From: Saccharopolyspora rosea
Lineage (GTDB): Bacteria > Actinomycetota > Actinomycetes > Mycobacteriales > Pseudonocardiaceae
NCBI RefSeq assembly: GCF_025643595.1
Contig: NZ_CP102826.1
Span: 5,394,001 to 5,458,000 of the forward strand
Length of the DNA stretch: 64,000 nucleotides
Reading direction: 5' to 3'
A program made the position numbers and the translations under genes. Of this stretch, positions 27,892-36,389 are shown piece by piece. The notes under the pieces were generated by a model. The model was not told the origin of the DNA, did not search any database, and was given only the letters and a program-made list of their open reading frames with translations. How positions within the stretch are numbered: the first letter of the stretch is position 1; every line of letters starts with the position of its first letter.

Positions 27892-28286
27892 GCGCTACGC
27901 CGACAACAATACACACCCCCGAAACCCCCGAAACAAGGGGGTCCCCAGAAACCAGCCCAAGCACGAGCGAAAGCCCAGAACCCCCGAAAACCCCGAATTC
28001 AGAGACCCAGCCCACAAACAAGCGAGGCGCGAAGCGCCAAGCGAAAACAACCAAGAGGACGGAAACGGACCGGACCAGACCAGACCAGACCAACCCCAGC
28101 CCGACCCGAACCCGAACCCGAACCCGAAGGCTGGTCCAAGCCCAGACCAACAAGCAACGAAAAGCGAGGAGCCAACGAAAAGCAACCCCAGCACCGTGGG
28201 GGGCATGGGGGGTTCGACCCCCCAACATGATGACGAAGCAAAAACCGGTGCGCGCACCTCAGTGCACACACCGGTCCCATTTTGCG
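27892..28286. repeat. 395-bp strand-asymmetric, repeat-rich spacer between tRNA-Glu genes
   Basis: The plus strand is almost all A, C and G with very few T, rich in CCGAAC, GACCA and CGAAAAGC units: GACCA repeats occur near 28075-28095 and CCGAAC repeats near 28100-28130. The minus strand is correspondingly G/T-rich. Frames across it give low-complexity products and no ribosome sites, so I see no gene. It also holds GGCGC-GAA-GCGCC near 28045 and the hairpin at 28206-28224. Confidence 0.7.
28240..28275 (-). terminator. Intrinsic terminator of the tRNA-Gln/tRNA-Glu transcript
   Basis: Minus strand ACCGGTG (28275-28269) pairs with CACCGGT (28250-28244) around a partly paired loop, followed by TTTTT. 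It lies 12 bp past tRNA-Glu copy 2. Confidence 0.8.
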
Positions 28287-28359
28287 TAGCCCCGACGGGA
28301 TTTGAACCCGCGCTACCGCCTTGAGAGGGCGGCGTCCTAGGCCGCTAGACGACGGGGCC
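28287..28359 (-). tRNA. tRNA-Glu(CUC), copy 2
   Basis: 73 nt, acceptor GGCCCCG/CGGGGCT, anticodon loop CTCTCAA, T arm identical to copy 1. Downstream of tRNA-Gln by 41 bp. Confidence 0.96.
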
Positions 28360-28400
28360 TCGGAGAGATCACCGGAGCGGAACTCCAGTGGATCCTCTCG

Positions 28401-28472
28401 CTGGGGTACCAGGACTCGAACCTAGACTAACTGAACCAGAATCAGTCGTGCTGCCAATTACACCATACCCCA
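28401..28472 (-). tRNA. tRNA-Gln(CUG)
   Basis: 72 nt. Acceptor TGGGGTA/TACCCCA gives a U1-A72 first pair, discriminator G. The anticodon loop TTCTGGT sits in an ACTGA/TCAGT stem and the T loop is TTCGAGT. The U1-A72 pair is the known identity element for GatCAB transamidation of Glu-tRNA(Gln). Confidence 0.96.
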
Positions 28473-28556
28473 CCGGGCCTGGCGTTCGGCCGTCCTTCCC
28501 GTTCTCCCCTGGGGAGGGAGCCCGGTTCCGGACCTCCGTCCGCCGTGCTGACAAGA

Positions 28557-28562
28557 ATATTA
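28557..28562 (-). promoter_or_regulatory. Probable -10 of the tRNA-Gln/Glu promoter
   Basis: TAATAT on the minus strand, about 85 bp before the tRNA-Gln 5' end, in an AT-rich island. I could not identify a clear -35. Confidence 0.4.
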
Positions 28563-28628
28563 GACCATCCGCGCCAGGGCCCGGAAACCGCCCCCCTGCT
28601 TGTGGGGTTTTCGCAGGTGGGTGCGGGT

Positions 28629-29366
28629 TCAGTGGACGGCGGCGGGCACGCCGACCGGGAGGTCGCAGGCGATGAGTTCGGTCAGCCCGTGGAGGTCGCC
28701 GATCACTGCGGTGGCGCCGTCGGGCGCGCGCCCGGTGCTTCGGCGGTCGAGCCAGACGCCGTGCATGCCGGCGCGGGCGGCGCCGCGGGCGTCGGTGTCG
28801 AGGCGGTCGCCGACGTGCACGACTTCGCCGGGTTCGACGCCGAGCGCGGCGGCCGCGGTGGCGAAGATGCGCGGGTGGGGTTTGGCGACGCCGACTTCTT
28901 CGGAGATGACGACGGCGTCGAAGGCGTCGGCCAGGCCGAGGGCGGCGATCTTCTCGCGCTGGTAGGGGCCGGCGGCATTGGTCACGGCGGCCAGCCGGAG
29001 CCCGGCGGCGCGCAGCCACTCCAGGCACGGCAGGACGTCGTCGAAGAGCCGCCACGCGCGGCGCATCGCGCACATGCGGCGGGATTCCCGGCGGGCGGCC
29101 TCGGCGTCGTCGAGTTGTTCGCCGAAGGCCGCGAAGAAGGCCCGGGTGCGTTCGACGCACATCGCGTCGAAGTCGAGTTCGCCGGCGACGAACCGCGCGT
29201 AGTACCGGTCGGTGGTGCGGCGCCACACCGGCCAGGCGCGGTCGTTGCCGACGAGTTCGCGCAAGCCCTGCCTGGACGCGCTCTCGGCGTCGAGGAGCGT
29301 GTCGTCGACGTCCAGGCAGACGGCCTTGATGCGGAAGTGCTGGGAGTCCTCAGGGGCGGATGTCAC
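28629..29366 (-). CDS. HAD-superfamily hydrolase, subfamily IA
   Basis: 245 residues. HAD motifs: I KAVCLDVDDTLLDAE, II AAVTNAAGPYQ, III with the lysine in GVAKPHPRIF, IV VVHVGDRLDTDARGA. A helical cap lies between motifs I and II. It is likely a phosphatase of small phosphorylated metabolites; the substrate cannot be read from the sequence. It is 82 bp downstream of gltX on the same strand and may be co-transcribed. Confidence 0.9.
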   Translation of the reverse strand: MTSAPEDSQHFRIKAVCLDVDDTLLDAESASRQGLRELVGNDRAWPVWRRTTDRYYARFVAGELDFDAMCVERTRAFFAAFGEQLDDAEAARRESRRMCAMRRAWRLFDDVLPCLEWLRAAGLRLAAVTNAAGPYQREKIAALGLADAFDAVVISEEVGVAKPHPRIFATAAAALGVEPGEVVHVGDRLDTDARGAARAGMHGVWLDRRSTGRAPDGATAVIGDLHGLTELIACDLPVGVPAAVH

Positions 29367-29448
29367 CCCGCGAGGCTAGGCGTTGACGGGGCGCGTCCGA
29401 CTCGGCCAACGCGGTGATCCTCGCCGGACACGCTCCGTCGTGTTCACA

Positions 29449-30942
29449 TCAGCCGAGTGCGTTTCGCAGGCGCCGCAAGGAGGTGTCGCGTCCGAGCAGT
29501 TCCATGGACTCGTACAGCGGCGGCGAGACGGTGCGCCCGGTGACGGCGACGCGCACCGGCGCGAACGCCTTGCGGGGCTTGATCCCCAGGCCGTCCACGA
29601 CGGAATCCTTGAGCGCCTTCTCGATGTCCGCGGCCGTCCACTCGGGCAGCGCCGCCAGCGCGGTGACGGCGGCCTCCAGGACGGGCTTGGCGTCTTCGCC
29701 GAGGGCCTTCTGCGCGGAGGCTTCCTCCGGGGCGAAGTCGTTGCCCGCGAACAGGAATCCCATCATGCCGACCGCGTCGGAGAGCACGACGAGGCGTTCC
29801 TGCACCAGCGGTGCCGCCGCGCGCACGGTCGCCAGCTGCTCCTCGGTGGGCTCGGCGGGCAGCACGCCGCCCTGGACCAGGTAGGGCACGATGCGGGCGA
29901 CGAAGTCGTCCGGAGCCAGGGCGCGCAGGTGCGCGGCGTTGATCGCCTCGGCCTTCTTCAGGTCGAACCGCGCGGGGTTGGCGCTGACCCGTCCGATGTC
30001 GAAGGACTCGACCATCTCGTCGAGGGTGAACACGTCGCGGTCGTCGGAGAGGGACCAGCCGAGCAGCGCGAGGTAGTTCAGCAGCCCCTCGGGCAGGAAA
30101 CCGCGGTCGCGGTGGTGGAACAGGTTCGACTGCGGGTCGCGCTTGGACAGCTTGCGGTTGCCCTCGCCCATGACGAACGGCAGGTGCCCGAACGCCGGGA
30201 CGAAGTCGGTGATGCCGACGCGGACCATGGCTTCGTAGAGGGCGATCTGGCGCGGGGTGGAGGACAGCAGGTCCTCGCCGCGCAGCACGTGCGTGATGCG
30301 CATGAGCGCGTCGTCGACCGGGTTGGTCAACGTGTAGAGCGGATCTCCGTTGCCGCGCACCAGCACCGGGTCGGGCACCGTCCCGGCCTTGAAGGTGATC
30401 TCGCCGCGGACGAGGTCGGTGAAGGTGATGTCGCGGTCGGGCATGCGCAGCCGCAGCACGGCGTTGCGGCCTTCGGCGCGGAAGGCGGCCTTGCGCTCCT
30501 CGGTGAGGTCGCGGTCGGCGTTGTCGTAGCCGAGCTTGGGGTCGCGGCCGGCGGCGCGGTGCCGCTGCTCGATCTCCTCGGGCGTGGAGAACGATTCGTA
30601 GAGCTCGCCCGCTTCGAGCAGCCGCCGCGCGACGTCGTCGTAGATGTCGCGGCGTTCGCTCTGCCGGTAGGGGCCGTGCTCGCCACCGACCTCGGGCCCC
30701 TCGTCCCAGTCGAGGCCCAACCAGCGCAGCGCGTCGAGGATGGCCTGGTAGGACTCCTCGGTGTCGCGCGCGGCGTCGGTGTCCTCGATGCGGAACACCA
30801 GGGCGCCCTGGTGGTGCCGGGCGAACGCCCAGTTGAACAGGGCGGTGCGGATCATGCCGACGTGCGGGGTGCCGGTCGGCGAGGGGCAGAACCGGGCGCG
30901 CACCGGCCCGGTGGCAGCTGCTGCGGCTTCTGGCGTGCTCAT
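29449..30942 (-). CDS. gltX: Glutamate--tRNA ligase
   Basis: 497-residue class I synthetase with the HIGH-like motif [10 protein letters not shown] (residues 20-29) and KMSKS-like KLSKR. No GlnRS is seen and gatCAB is present in the window, so this enzyme probably also charges tRNA-Gln with Glu (non-discriminating), the actinobacterial norm. The ATG at 30942 has no Shine-Dalgarno; TACGCT lies nine bases upstream, so the mRNA is likely leaderless. The two tRNA-Glu genes and tRNA-Gln are about 1-3 kb downstream. Confidence 0.96.
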   Translation of the reverse strand: MSTPEAAAAATGPVRARFCPSPTGTPHVGMIRTALFNWAFARHHQGALVFRIEDTDAARDTEESYQAILDALRWLGLDWDEGPEVGGEHGPYRQSERRDIYDDVARRLLEAGELYESFSTPEEIEQRHRAAGRDPKLGYDNADRDLTEERKAAFRAEGRNAVLRLRMPDRDITFTDLVRGEITFKAGTVPDPVLVRGNGDPLYTLTNPVDDALMRITHVLRGEDLLSSTPRQIALYEAMVRVGITDFVPAFGHLPFVMGEGNRKLSKRDPQSNLFHHRDRGFLPEGLLNYLALLGWSLSDDRDVFTLDEMVESFDIGRVSANPARFDLKKAEAINAAHLRALAPDDFVARIVPYLVQGGVLPAEPTEEQLATVRAAAPLVQERLVVLSDAVGMMGFLFAGNDFAPEEASAQKALGEDAKPVLEAAVTALAALPEWTAADIEKALKDSVVDGLGIKPRKAFAPVRVAVTGRTVSPPLYESMELLGRDTSLRRLRNALG

Positions 30943-31012
30943 AACAGTTTCAGCGTAGCCACTGGTCCGGCACCGTTGACGAGCGAGTCCGGGAGGAGCA
31001 TGCTGGACCTTA

Positions 31013-31028
31013 TTCAACATTCGTTGAA
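31013..31028. promoter_or_regulatory. Palindrome ahead of the FAD monooxygenase gene
   Basis: TTCAAC-ATTC-GTTGAA, 15 bp before the ATG and next to the ribosome site. It resembles a TetR- or MarR-type operator half-site pair. No such regulator is adjacent. Confidence 0.4.
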
Positions 31029-31043
31029 ATTGGAGGGACCGCG

Positions 31044-32276
31044 ATGGAGCGAACCACCTGCTGCGTGGTCGGTGGGGGTCCGGCCGGGATGGTGCTCGGG
31101 CTGCTGCTCGCCCGGTCCGGCGTCGACGTCACCGTCCTGGAGAAGCACGGCGACTTCCTGCGCGACTTCCGCGGCGACACGGTGCACCCGACGACCCTGC
31201 AACTGCTCGACGACCTCGGCCTGGCCGAGCGGTTCGCCGCCCTCCCGCAGCGGCGCATCCAGCAGGTGCGGTTGCCCATCGGCCCCGGCGGGGAGCTGTT
31301 CACCTTCGGCGACTTCGGCCTGCTGCCGATCAAGTACAACTACATCGCCATGGTCCCGCAGTGGGACTTCCTCGACCTGCTCGCCGCCGAGGGCGCCCGC
31401 GAACCGCACTTCACGCTGCGGATGAACACCGAGGCCGTGGGGCTGGTCCGGGAACGCGGGCGGGTCAACGGCGTCCGCTACCGCACCGCCGACGGCACGG
31501 CCGGCGAACTGCGCGCCACCATCACCGTCGCCTGCGACGGCCGGAAGTCGTTCGTGCGCGCGCTGCCGGAACTCGGGCTGCGCGACTTCCCGACGCCGAT
31601 GGACGTCCGGTGGTTCCGGGTGCCGCGCCGCGACGGCGACCCCGAGGGGGTGTTCGCGATGATCCACAATGGATCGTTCCGGCTCTTCCTCGACCGCGGC
31701 GACTACTTCCAGGCGGCGTGGATCATCCCCAAGGGCTCCGACGCGGCCGGGCGTTCCGGTCCGGTCGAGGAGTTCAACCGCTCGCTCGTGGCGAGCGCTC
31801 CGTGGCTGGACGACGGGCGCCCGCTGGTGGCCGACTGGGACGACGTGAAGCTCCTCCACGTCACCCAGGACCGGCTGCGCCGCTGGCACGTCCCGGGACT
31901 GCTGTGCATCGGCGACGCGGCGCACGCCATGTCCCCGGTCGGCGGCGTGGGCATCAACCTGGCGGTGCAGGACGCCGTGGCGGCCGCCCGCCACCTGGCG
32001 GGGCCGCTGCGCGAGGGGCGGCTGCGGCGCGAGCACGTCGCGGCGGTGCAGCGGCGCAGGATGCCGACGACGGTCCTGCTCCAGCGGCTGCAACGGATGA
32101 TCCACGACAACGTCGTGGCCCCGGCGCTGCGCGGGGACATCGACTTCGGTGCCACGGCGCGCATCCCGCTGCCGCTGCGGGTGGCCGACAGCATCCCGTG
32201 GCTGCGCCGGATCCCGCCCTACTTCCTCGCCTACGGCGCGATGCGCGAACGCCCGCCCGCGCAAGCCCTCCGCTGA
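31044..32276 (+). CDS. FAD-dependent aromatic-ring monooxygenase-like protein
   Basis: 410 residues, p-hydroxybenzoate hydroxylase/UbiH fold. It has the dinucleotide motif [21 protein letters not shown], the DG motif [13 protein letters not shown] and the GD motif [26 protein letters not shown]. It probably hydroxylates an aromatic or polyketide-like substrate using NAD(P)H. The ATG has GGAGGG well placed. The gene stands alone between its palindromic promoter and a strong terminator, suggesting induction by its substrate. Confidence 0.9.
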   Translation: MERTTCCVVGGGPAGMVLGLLLARSGVDVTVLEKHGDFLRDFRGDTVHPTTLQLLDDLGLAERFAALPQRRIQQVRLPIGPGGELFTFGDFGLLPIKYNYIAMVPQWDFLDLLAAEGAREPHFTLRMNTEAVGLVRERGRVNGVRYRTADGTAGELRATITVACDGRKSFVRALPELGLRDFPTPMDVRWFRVPRRDGDPEGVFAMIHNGSFRLFLDRGDYFQAAWIIPKGSDAAGRSGPVEEFNRSLVASAPWLDDGRPLVADWDDVKLLHVTQDRLRRWHVPGLLCIGDAAHAMSPVGGVGINLAVQDAVAAARHLAGPLREGRLRREHVAAVQRRRMPTTVLLQRLQRMIHDNVVAPALRGDIDFGATARIPLPLRVADSIPWLRRIPPYFLAYGAMRERPPAQALR

Positions 32277-32279
32277 CGC

Positions 32280-32313
32280 GCGACGGCCCGCTCCGGTCGG
32301 AGCGGGCCGTCGC
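32280..32313. terminator. Hairpin between the monooxygenase and FAH genes
   Basis: A perfect 15-bp stem GCGACGGCCCGCTCC/GGAGCGGGCCGTCGC with loop GGTC, between convergent genes. Confidence 0.8.
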
Positions 32314-32357
32314 GGTGCGCCAGGTTTCCTGCACCGGAAAGGCGCAGCTGCGGGCGC

Positions 32358-33140
32358 TCAGGCTTCCTGCACCGGGTTGGTGAGGGTGCCCAGTCCGTCG
32401 ATGGAGACCGAGACCTTCTGGCCCGCCTTCATCGGGCCGACTCCCGCCGGGGTGCCGGTGAGGATCACGTCACCGGGCAGCAGCGTCATGATCCGCGAGA
32501 TCCACGACACGAGCGCGCCGACGTCGTGCAGCAGCAGCGAGGTGCGGGAGTCCTGCTTGATCTCGCCGTCGAGTTCGGTGCGCACCGCCACGTCGGCCGG
32601 GTCCAGGGCGGTGTCGATCCACGGACCCAGCGGGCAGAACGTGTCGTAGCCCTTGGCGCGCGTCCACTGCCCGTCGGCCTGCTGCTGGTCGCGAGCGGTG
32701 ACGTCGTTGGCGATGGTGTAGCCGAGCAGCACGTCGTTGCCGCGCGCCTCCGGGACGTCCTTGCACGGGCGGCCGACGACCGCGGCGAGTTCGCCCTCGA
32801 AGTCGACCCGTTCGGAGTTCGGCGGCAGCTTGATCGGCGCGTTCGGCCCGATCACGGCCGTGGACGGCTTCATGAAGATCACCGGGTTCTCCGGCGGTTC
32901 ACCACCCATCTCGCGCGCGTGCTCGGCGTAGTTCTTGCCGACGCAGATCACCTTGGTGGGCAGGATCGGCGCGAGCAGCCGGACGTCGGCCATCGGCCAC
33001 TTGCGCCCGGTGAACGTCGGCTCGCCGAAGGGGTGCTGGTCGATCTCGACCGCGAGCACCTTCTCCTGCGGCGCGGCCGGATCCGGTTCCAGAGCGACGA
33101 ACGACACCCCGTCGGAGTGGGCGACACGTGCCAGGCGCAA
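32358..33140 (-). CDS. Fumarylacetoacetate hydrolase-family protein
   Basis: 260 residues. FAH motifs: KVICVGKNYAEHAREMGG, PVIFMKPSTAVIGPNAPI, VDFEGELAAVVGR with the metal-binding Glu pair, YTIANDVTARDQQ and DVILTGTPAGVGPM. Members split or isomerise 2-oxo acid enols with Mg; the substrate is unknown. The TTG start at 33140 has GGAGG close upstream. It matches the position of mycobacterial Rv2993c near gltX, and lies 55 bp downstream of cimA on the same strand. Confidence 0.9.
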   Translation of the reverse strand: MRLARVAHSDGVSFVALEPDPAAPQEKVLAVEIDQHPFGEPTFTGRKWPMADVRLLAPILPTKVICVGKNYAEHAREMGGEPPENPVIFMKPSTAVIGPNAPIKLPPNSERVDFEGELAAVVGRPCKDVPEARGNDVLLGYTIANDVTARDQQQADGQWTRAKGYDTFCPLGPWIDTALDPADVAVRTELDGEIKQDSRTSLLLHDVGALVSWISRIMTLLPGDVILTGTPAGVGPMKAGQKVSVSIDGLGTLTNPVQEA

Positions 33141-33195
33141 GACGACCTCCGTACTCGAAAGTGGACCGTCCCAGCGTAACCGCCGGGCGGCGGCG

Positions 33196-34830
33196 TCATC
33201 CGCGGGCGCTCACGGCGTCGCTGCGCAGCGCTTTGAACGCCAGGGCGTCGCACAGCGCCAGCCAGCTGGCCTCGACGATGTTGCCGTCGACGCCGACGGT
33301 GGTCCACTCGTCGGCCCCGTCGCGGGTCTCCACCAGGACGCGGGTGACGGCGTCGGTGCCGGAGGCGTCGGTGAGGATGCGGACCTTGTAGTCGGCGAGT
33401 TCGACGTCCTGCAACCACGGCAGGCGCGGCACGAGCGCCTCGCGCAGCGCGGCGTCGAGCGCGTTGACCGGCCCGTTGCCCTCCGCGGTGGCGATGACGC
33501 GCTCGCCGCCCACGTGCACCTTGACGGTCGCCTCGGACACGACCAGCCCGTCCGAGCGGTGGTCCAGCACCACTCGGTAGGACTCCAGCTCGAACGGGGC
33601 GTCGACCGCCTCGCCGCCGCCGACGGCCGCCAGCTCCCGGCGCAGCAGCAGTTCCAGCGACGCGTCGGCGGCTTCGAAGGACCAGCCGCGCGCCTCCAGC
33701 TCCTTGACGCGCCGCACCGCGCCGGTCACCGCCTCGGGCTCCGAGGCGAGGTCCACGCCCAGTTCGGCCCCCTTGAGCTCCAGGCTGGCGCGCCCGGCCA
33801 TCTCGGTGACGAGCACCCGCATGTCGTTGCCGACCACGGCCGGGTCGATGTGGTTGTACAGCTCGGGGTCCACTTTGATCGCGCTGGCGTGCAGCCCGGC
33901 CTTGTGCGCGAAGGTCGAGTGCCCGACGTAGGGCTGGTGGGTGTCCGGGGAGAGGTTGGCGATCTCGGCCAGCGCGTGCGACACGCGCGTCAGTTCGGCG
34001 AGCCCGCCTTCCGGCAGCACCGGCATGTCGAGCTTGGTCGCGAGGTTGCCGACGACCGCGAACAGGTCGGCGTTGCCCGCGCGTTCCCCGTAGCCGTTGG
34101 CGGTGCACTGCACGTGCGTCGCACCGGCCTGCACGGCGGCGACGCTGTTGGCCACCGCGCACGCGGTGTCGTCCTGGCAGTGGATGCCGATGCGGAAACC
34201 GGTGCGGGCCACGACCTCGCCGACGGTCTCGGCGAGCTCCAGCGGCAACTGGCCGCCGTTGGTGTCGCAGAGCACGGCGACGTCCGCGCCTGCTCCGACG
34301 GCGGCTTCCAGCACCCGCAGCGCGGTGTCCGGGTCGTGGGCGTAGCCGTCGAAGAAGTGCTCGGCGTCGAGGAACACCCGGCGCCCCTCGGAGACCAGCA
34401 GCCGCACCGTGTCGGCGACCATCGCGCAGTTCTCGGCGACGTCGGTGCGCAGCGCCCGCTCGATGTGCCGCAGGTCGGACTTGGCCACCAGCGTCACCAC
34501 CGGCGCCTGGGAGTCCAGCAGCGCCCGCACCTGCGGGTCCTCCTCGACCCGGACTCCGGCGCGGCGGGTGGAGCCGAAGGCCACCAGCGCGGCGTGCCGG
34601 AGGTCGAGTTCCTCGGCGGCGCGGTGGAAGAACTCGGTGTCCTTGGGCAGCGCACCGGGCCAGCCGCCCTCGATGAAGCCGACGCCGAGCGAGTCGAGCA
34701 GCCGGGCGACCGCCAGCTTGTCGGTGACCGAGTAGGAAATCCCCTCGCGCTGGGCGCCGTCGCGCAGGGTCGTGTCGTAGACGTGGAACTCGTCGCCCAG
34801 GGGCGTTCCCGCCGGGGTGGTGCGCGTCAC
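33196..34830 (-). CDS. cimA: (R)-citramalate synthase
   Basis: 544 residues. It condenses acetyl-CoA and pyruvate to citramalate, giving 2-ketobutyrate and thus isoleucine without threonine. DRE-TIM metallolyase with VYDTTLRDGAQREGISYSVTDK, LCDTNGG, IHCQDDTACAVANS and the GNAD motif in GERAGNADLFAVVGNLATK; a C-terminal LeuA-type dimer/regulatory domain begins near residue 400. The GTG at 34830 has GGGAGA six bases upstream. A leader peptide and terminator upstream suggest Ile-controlled attenuation. Confidence 0.93.
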   Translation of the reverse strand: MTRTTPAGTPLGDEFHVYDTTLRDGAQREGISYSVTDKLAVARLLDSLGVGFIEGGWPGALPKDTEFFHRAAEELDLRHAALVAFGSTRRAGVRVEEDPQVRALLDSQAPVVTLVAKSDLRHIERALRTDVAENCAMVADTVRLLVSEGRRVFLDAEHFFDGYAHDPDTALRVLEAAVGAGADVAVLCDTNGGQLPLELAETVGEVVARTGFRIGIHCQDDTACAVANSVAAVQAGATHVQCTANGYGERAGNADLFAVVGNLATKLDMPVLPEGGLAELTRVSHALAEIANLSPDTHQPYVGHSTFAHKAGLHASAIKVDPELYNHIDPAVVGNDMRVLVTEMAGRASLELKGAELGVDLASEPEAVTGAVRRVKELEARGWSFEAADASLELLLRRELAAVGGGEAVDAPFELESYRVVLDHRSDGLVVSEATVKVHVGGERVIATAEGNGPVNALDAALREALVPRLPWLQDVELADYKVRILTDASGTDAVTRVLVETRDGADEWTTVGVDGNIVEASWLALCDALAFKALRSDAVSARG

Positions 34831-34905
34831 TGGTCTTCTCCCGTCGGCATCGGTGGATGTGCCTGTGGTCGTGCAGCGGTCGGCGGACGACCGGCCCCGG
34901 GCAAC

Positions 34906-34935
34906 AAAAAAGACCCCCCGCGGATGCGAGAGGTC
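34906..34935 (-). terminator. Attenuator terminator ahead of cimA
   Basis: Minus strand GACCTCTCGC-ATCC-GCGGGGGGTC (10 bp with two G-U pairs) followed by TTTTTT, 75 bp before cimA. The upstream segment GACTCCGCGG (34957-34948) can pair with the right arm as an antiterminator. Confidence 0.8.
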
Positions 34936-34959
34936 AGCGCGCCGGGACCGCGGAGTCTG

Positions 34960-35004
34960 CTACCCGACGCGCCTGCCGATAATGATCTCGCTGCGGAAGG
35001 CCAC
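34960..35004 (-). CDS. Leader peptide of cimA with three Ile codons
   Basis: A 14-codon ORF, VAFRSEIIIGRRVG-stop, ending 25 bp before the attenuator hairpin. The Ile-Ile-Ile run, plus a Val, fits stalling when isoleucine is scarce. The start is a GTG without Shine-Dalgarno; a TTG six codons upstream is in frame. Assigned from position and codons only. Confidence 0.6.
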   Translation of the reverse strand: MAFRSEIIIGRRVG

Positions 35005-35078
35005 GCGCCCATGCTGCCACAACGCTTCCGGGTACCAGCAGTTGACCCCGGGCTCCCACCATGCGGACGGGTGAACGA

Positions 35079-35121
35079 GCGACGAGGGCGCCTCCCCGGG
35101 CCGGGGAGGCGCCCTCGTCGC
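35079..35121 (-). terminator. Terminator of leuB
   Basis: A perfect 19-bp stem (35079-35097/35103-35121) with loop GGGCC, 12 bp past the leuB stop. There is no T-run on the minus strand. Confidence 0.8.
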
Positions 35122-35132
35122 CAGAACAGCCG

Positions 35133-36176
35133 CTACGCCTGCGGAGCCACCTCGCGGGAGGAGACCAGCGCCGCCAGGCGGTCGCCGATGGCGTGCGTGG
35201 CACCCGGCGCCGAGTGGTCGCGGGTGGCGAGGTCGAACGCCACCGACGCCTCGACGCGCCGCGCCGCCTCGGTCAGCCCGACGTGGTCGAGCAGCATGGA
35301 CACCGACAGCACCGCGGCGGTCGGGTCCGCCACGCCCTGCCCGGCGATGTCCGGGGCGCTGCCGTGCACCGGCTCGAACATGCTCGGGTTGCGGCGGGTG
35401 GCGTCGATGTTGCCGCTGGCCGCCAGCCCGATGCCGCCGGTGATCGCACCGGCCAGGTCGGTGATGATGTCGCCGAACAGGTTGTCGGTGACGATCACGT
35501 CGAACCGGGCCGGGTCGGTGACCATGTGGATCGTGGTCGCGTCCACGTGCTGGTAGGCCACCGTGACGTCCGGGTACTGCAGCGAGACCTCCTCGACGAC
35601 CCGCGACCACAGCGACCCGGCGTGCGTGAGCACGTTGGTCTTGTGCACCAGCGTCAGGTGCTTGCGCGGACGCGCCGCTGCGCGCGCGAACGCGTCGCGC
35701 ACCACGCGCTCGACGCCGAACGCGGTGTTGATGCTGACCTCGGTGGCGATCTCGTGCGTGGTGTCCTTGCGCAGCAGGCCGCCGTTGCCCGCGTACGGGC
35801 CCTCGGTGCCCTCGCGCACCACCACCATGTCGATCTCACCGGGGTCCGCCACCGGGCTCTTGACGCCCGGGTACAGCCGCGCCGGGCGCAGGTTCACGTG
35901 GTGGTCGAGCTCGAAGCGCAGCCGCAGCAGCAGGCCGCGCTCCAGGATGCCGCTGGGCACCGACGGGTCGCCCACCGCGCCGAGCAGGATCGCGTCGTGC
36001 TGCCGGAGCTCGCCCAGCACGGACTCCGGCAGGAGCTCCCCGGTCGCGTGCCACCGGGCGGCCCCCAGGTCGTAACGAGTGATCTCGGTATCCGGGACGA
36101 CCTCACCGAGGACCTTGAGGGCCTCGGCCACCACCTCCGGCCCGATCCCGTCACCGGGGATCACAGCGAGCCGCAT
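35133..36176 (-). CDS. leuB: 3-isopropylmalate dehydrogenase
   Basis: 347 residues. Oxidises 3-isopropylmalate to 2-ketoisocaproate with NAD. It has [63 protein letters not shown], the [11 protein letters not shown] region and [25 protein letters not shown]. This is the short, actinobacterial-type LeuB. The ATG has GGGAGG well placed. It has its own promoter region and terminator, apart from cimA and serA. Confidence 0.96.
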   Translation of the reverse strand: MRLAVIPGDGIGPEVVAEALKVLGEVVPDTEITRYDLGAARWHATGELLPESVLGELRQHDAILLGAVGDPSVPSGILERGLLLRLRFELDHHVNLRPARLYPGVKSPVADPGEIDMVVVREGTEGPYAGNGGLLRKDTTHEIATEVSINTAFGVERVVRDAFARAAARPRKHLTLVHKTNVLTHAGSLWSRVVEEVSLQYPDVTVAYQHVDATTIHMVTDPARFDVIVTDNLFGDIITDLAGAITGGIGLAASGNIDATRRNPSMFEPVHGSAPDIAGQGVADPTAAVLSVSMLLDHVGLTEAARRVEASVAFDLATRDHSAPGATHAIGDRLAALVSSREVAPQA

Positions 36177-36344
36177 CTACACACCTCCCGAGAATCACCC
36201 CGAACCGCGGGGCTCGAACTGTTGGCAGAAGGCTACCGGGCCGGTCACCTCAGCAGGCACGCCGGACCCACCAAGTGGTTGATCCTTCTCGCCAGGTGGA
36301 CACCCGTTCGGGCTACCACGAGCCAGTCAATCGGAACACGAGAA

Positions 36345-36375
36345 AGGGTCCCGCCCGGAAACCGGACGGGACCCT
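36345..36375 (-). terminator. Terminator of serA
   Basis: AGGGTCCCG(T/C)CCGG-type 14-bp stem with one mismatch around loop AAA/TTT, 15 bp past the serA stop. Confidence 0.75.
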
Positions 36376-36389
36376 CTCACCCGAAAGGA

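Noticed and set aside
28206..28224. TGGGGGG-TTCGA-CCCCCCA, resembling a tRNA T arm or an integration site
   Set aside because: No acceptor, D or anticodon arms can be built around it and no integrase or second copy is present. Treated as a plain hairpin.
27869..28269. Open frames of about 120 codons on the minus strand across the tRNA-Glu spacer
   Set aside because: Products are low-complexity runs of Gly, Val, Phe, Ser and Leu created by the G/T-rich strand. There is no ribosome site, and they overlap a tRNA gene or terminator.
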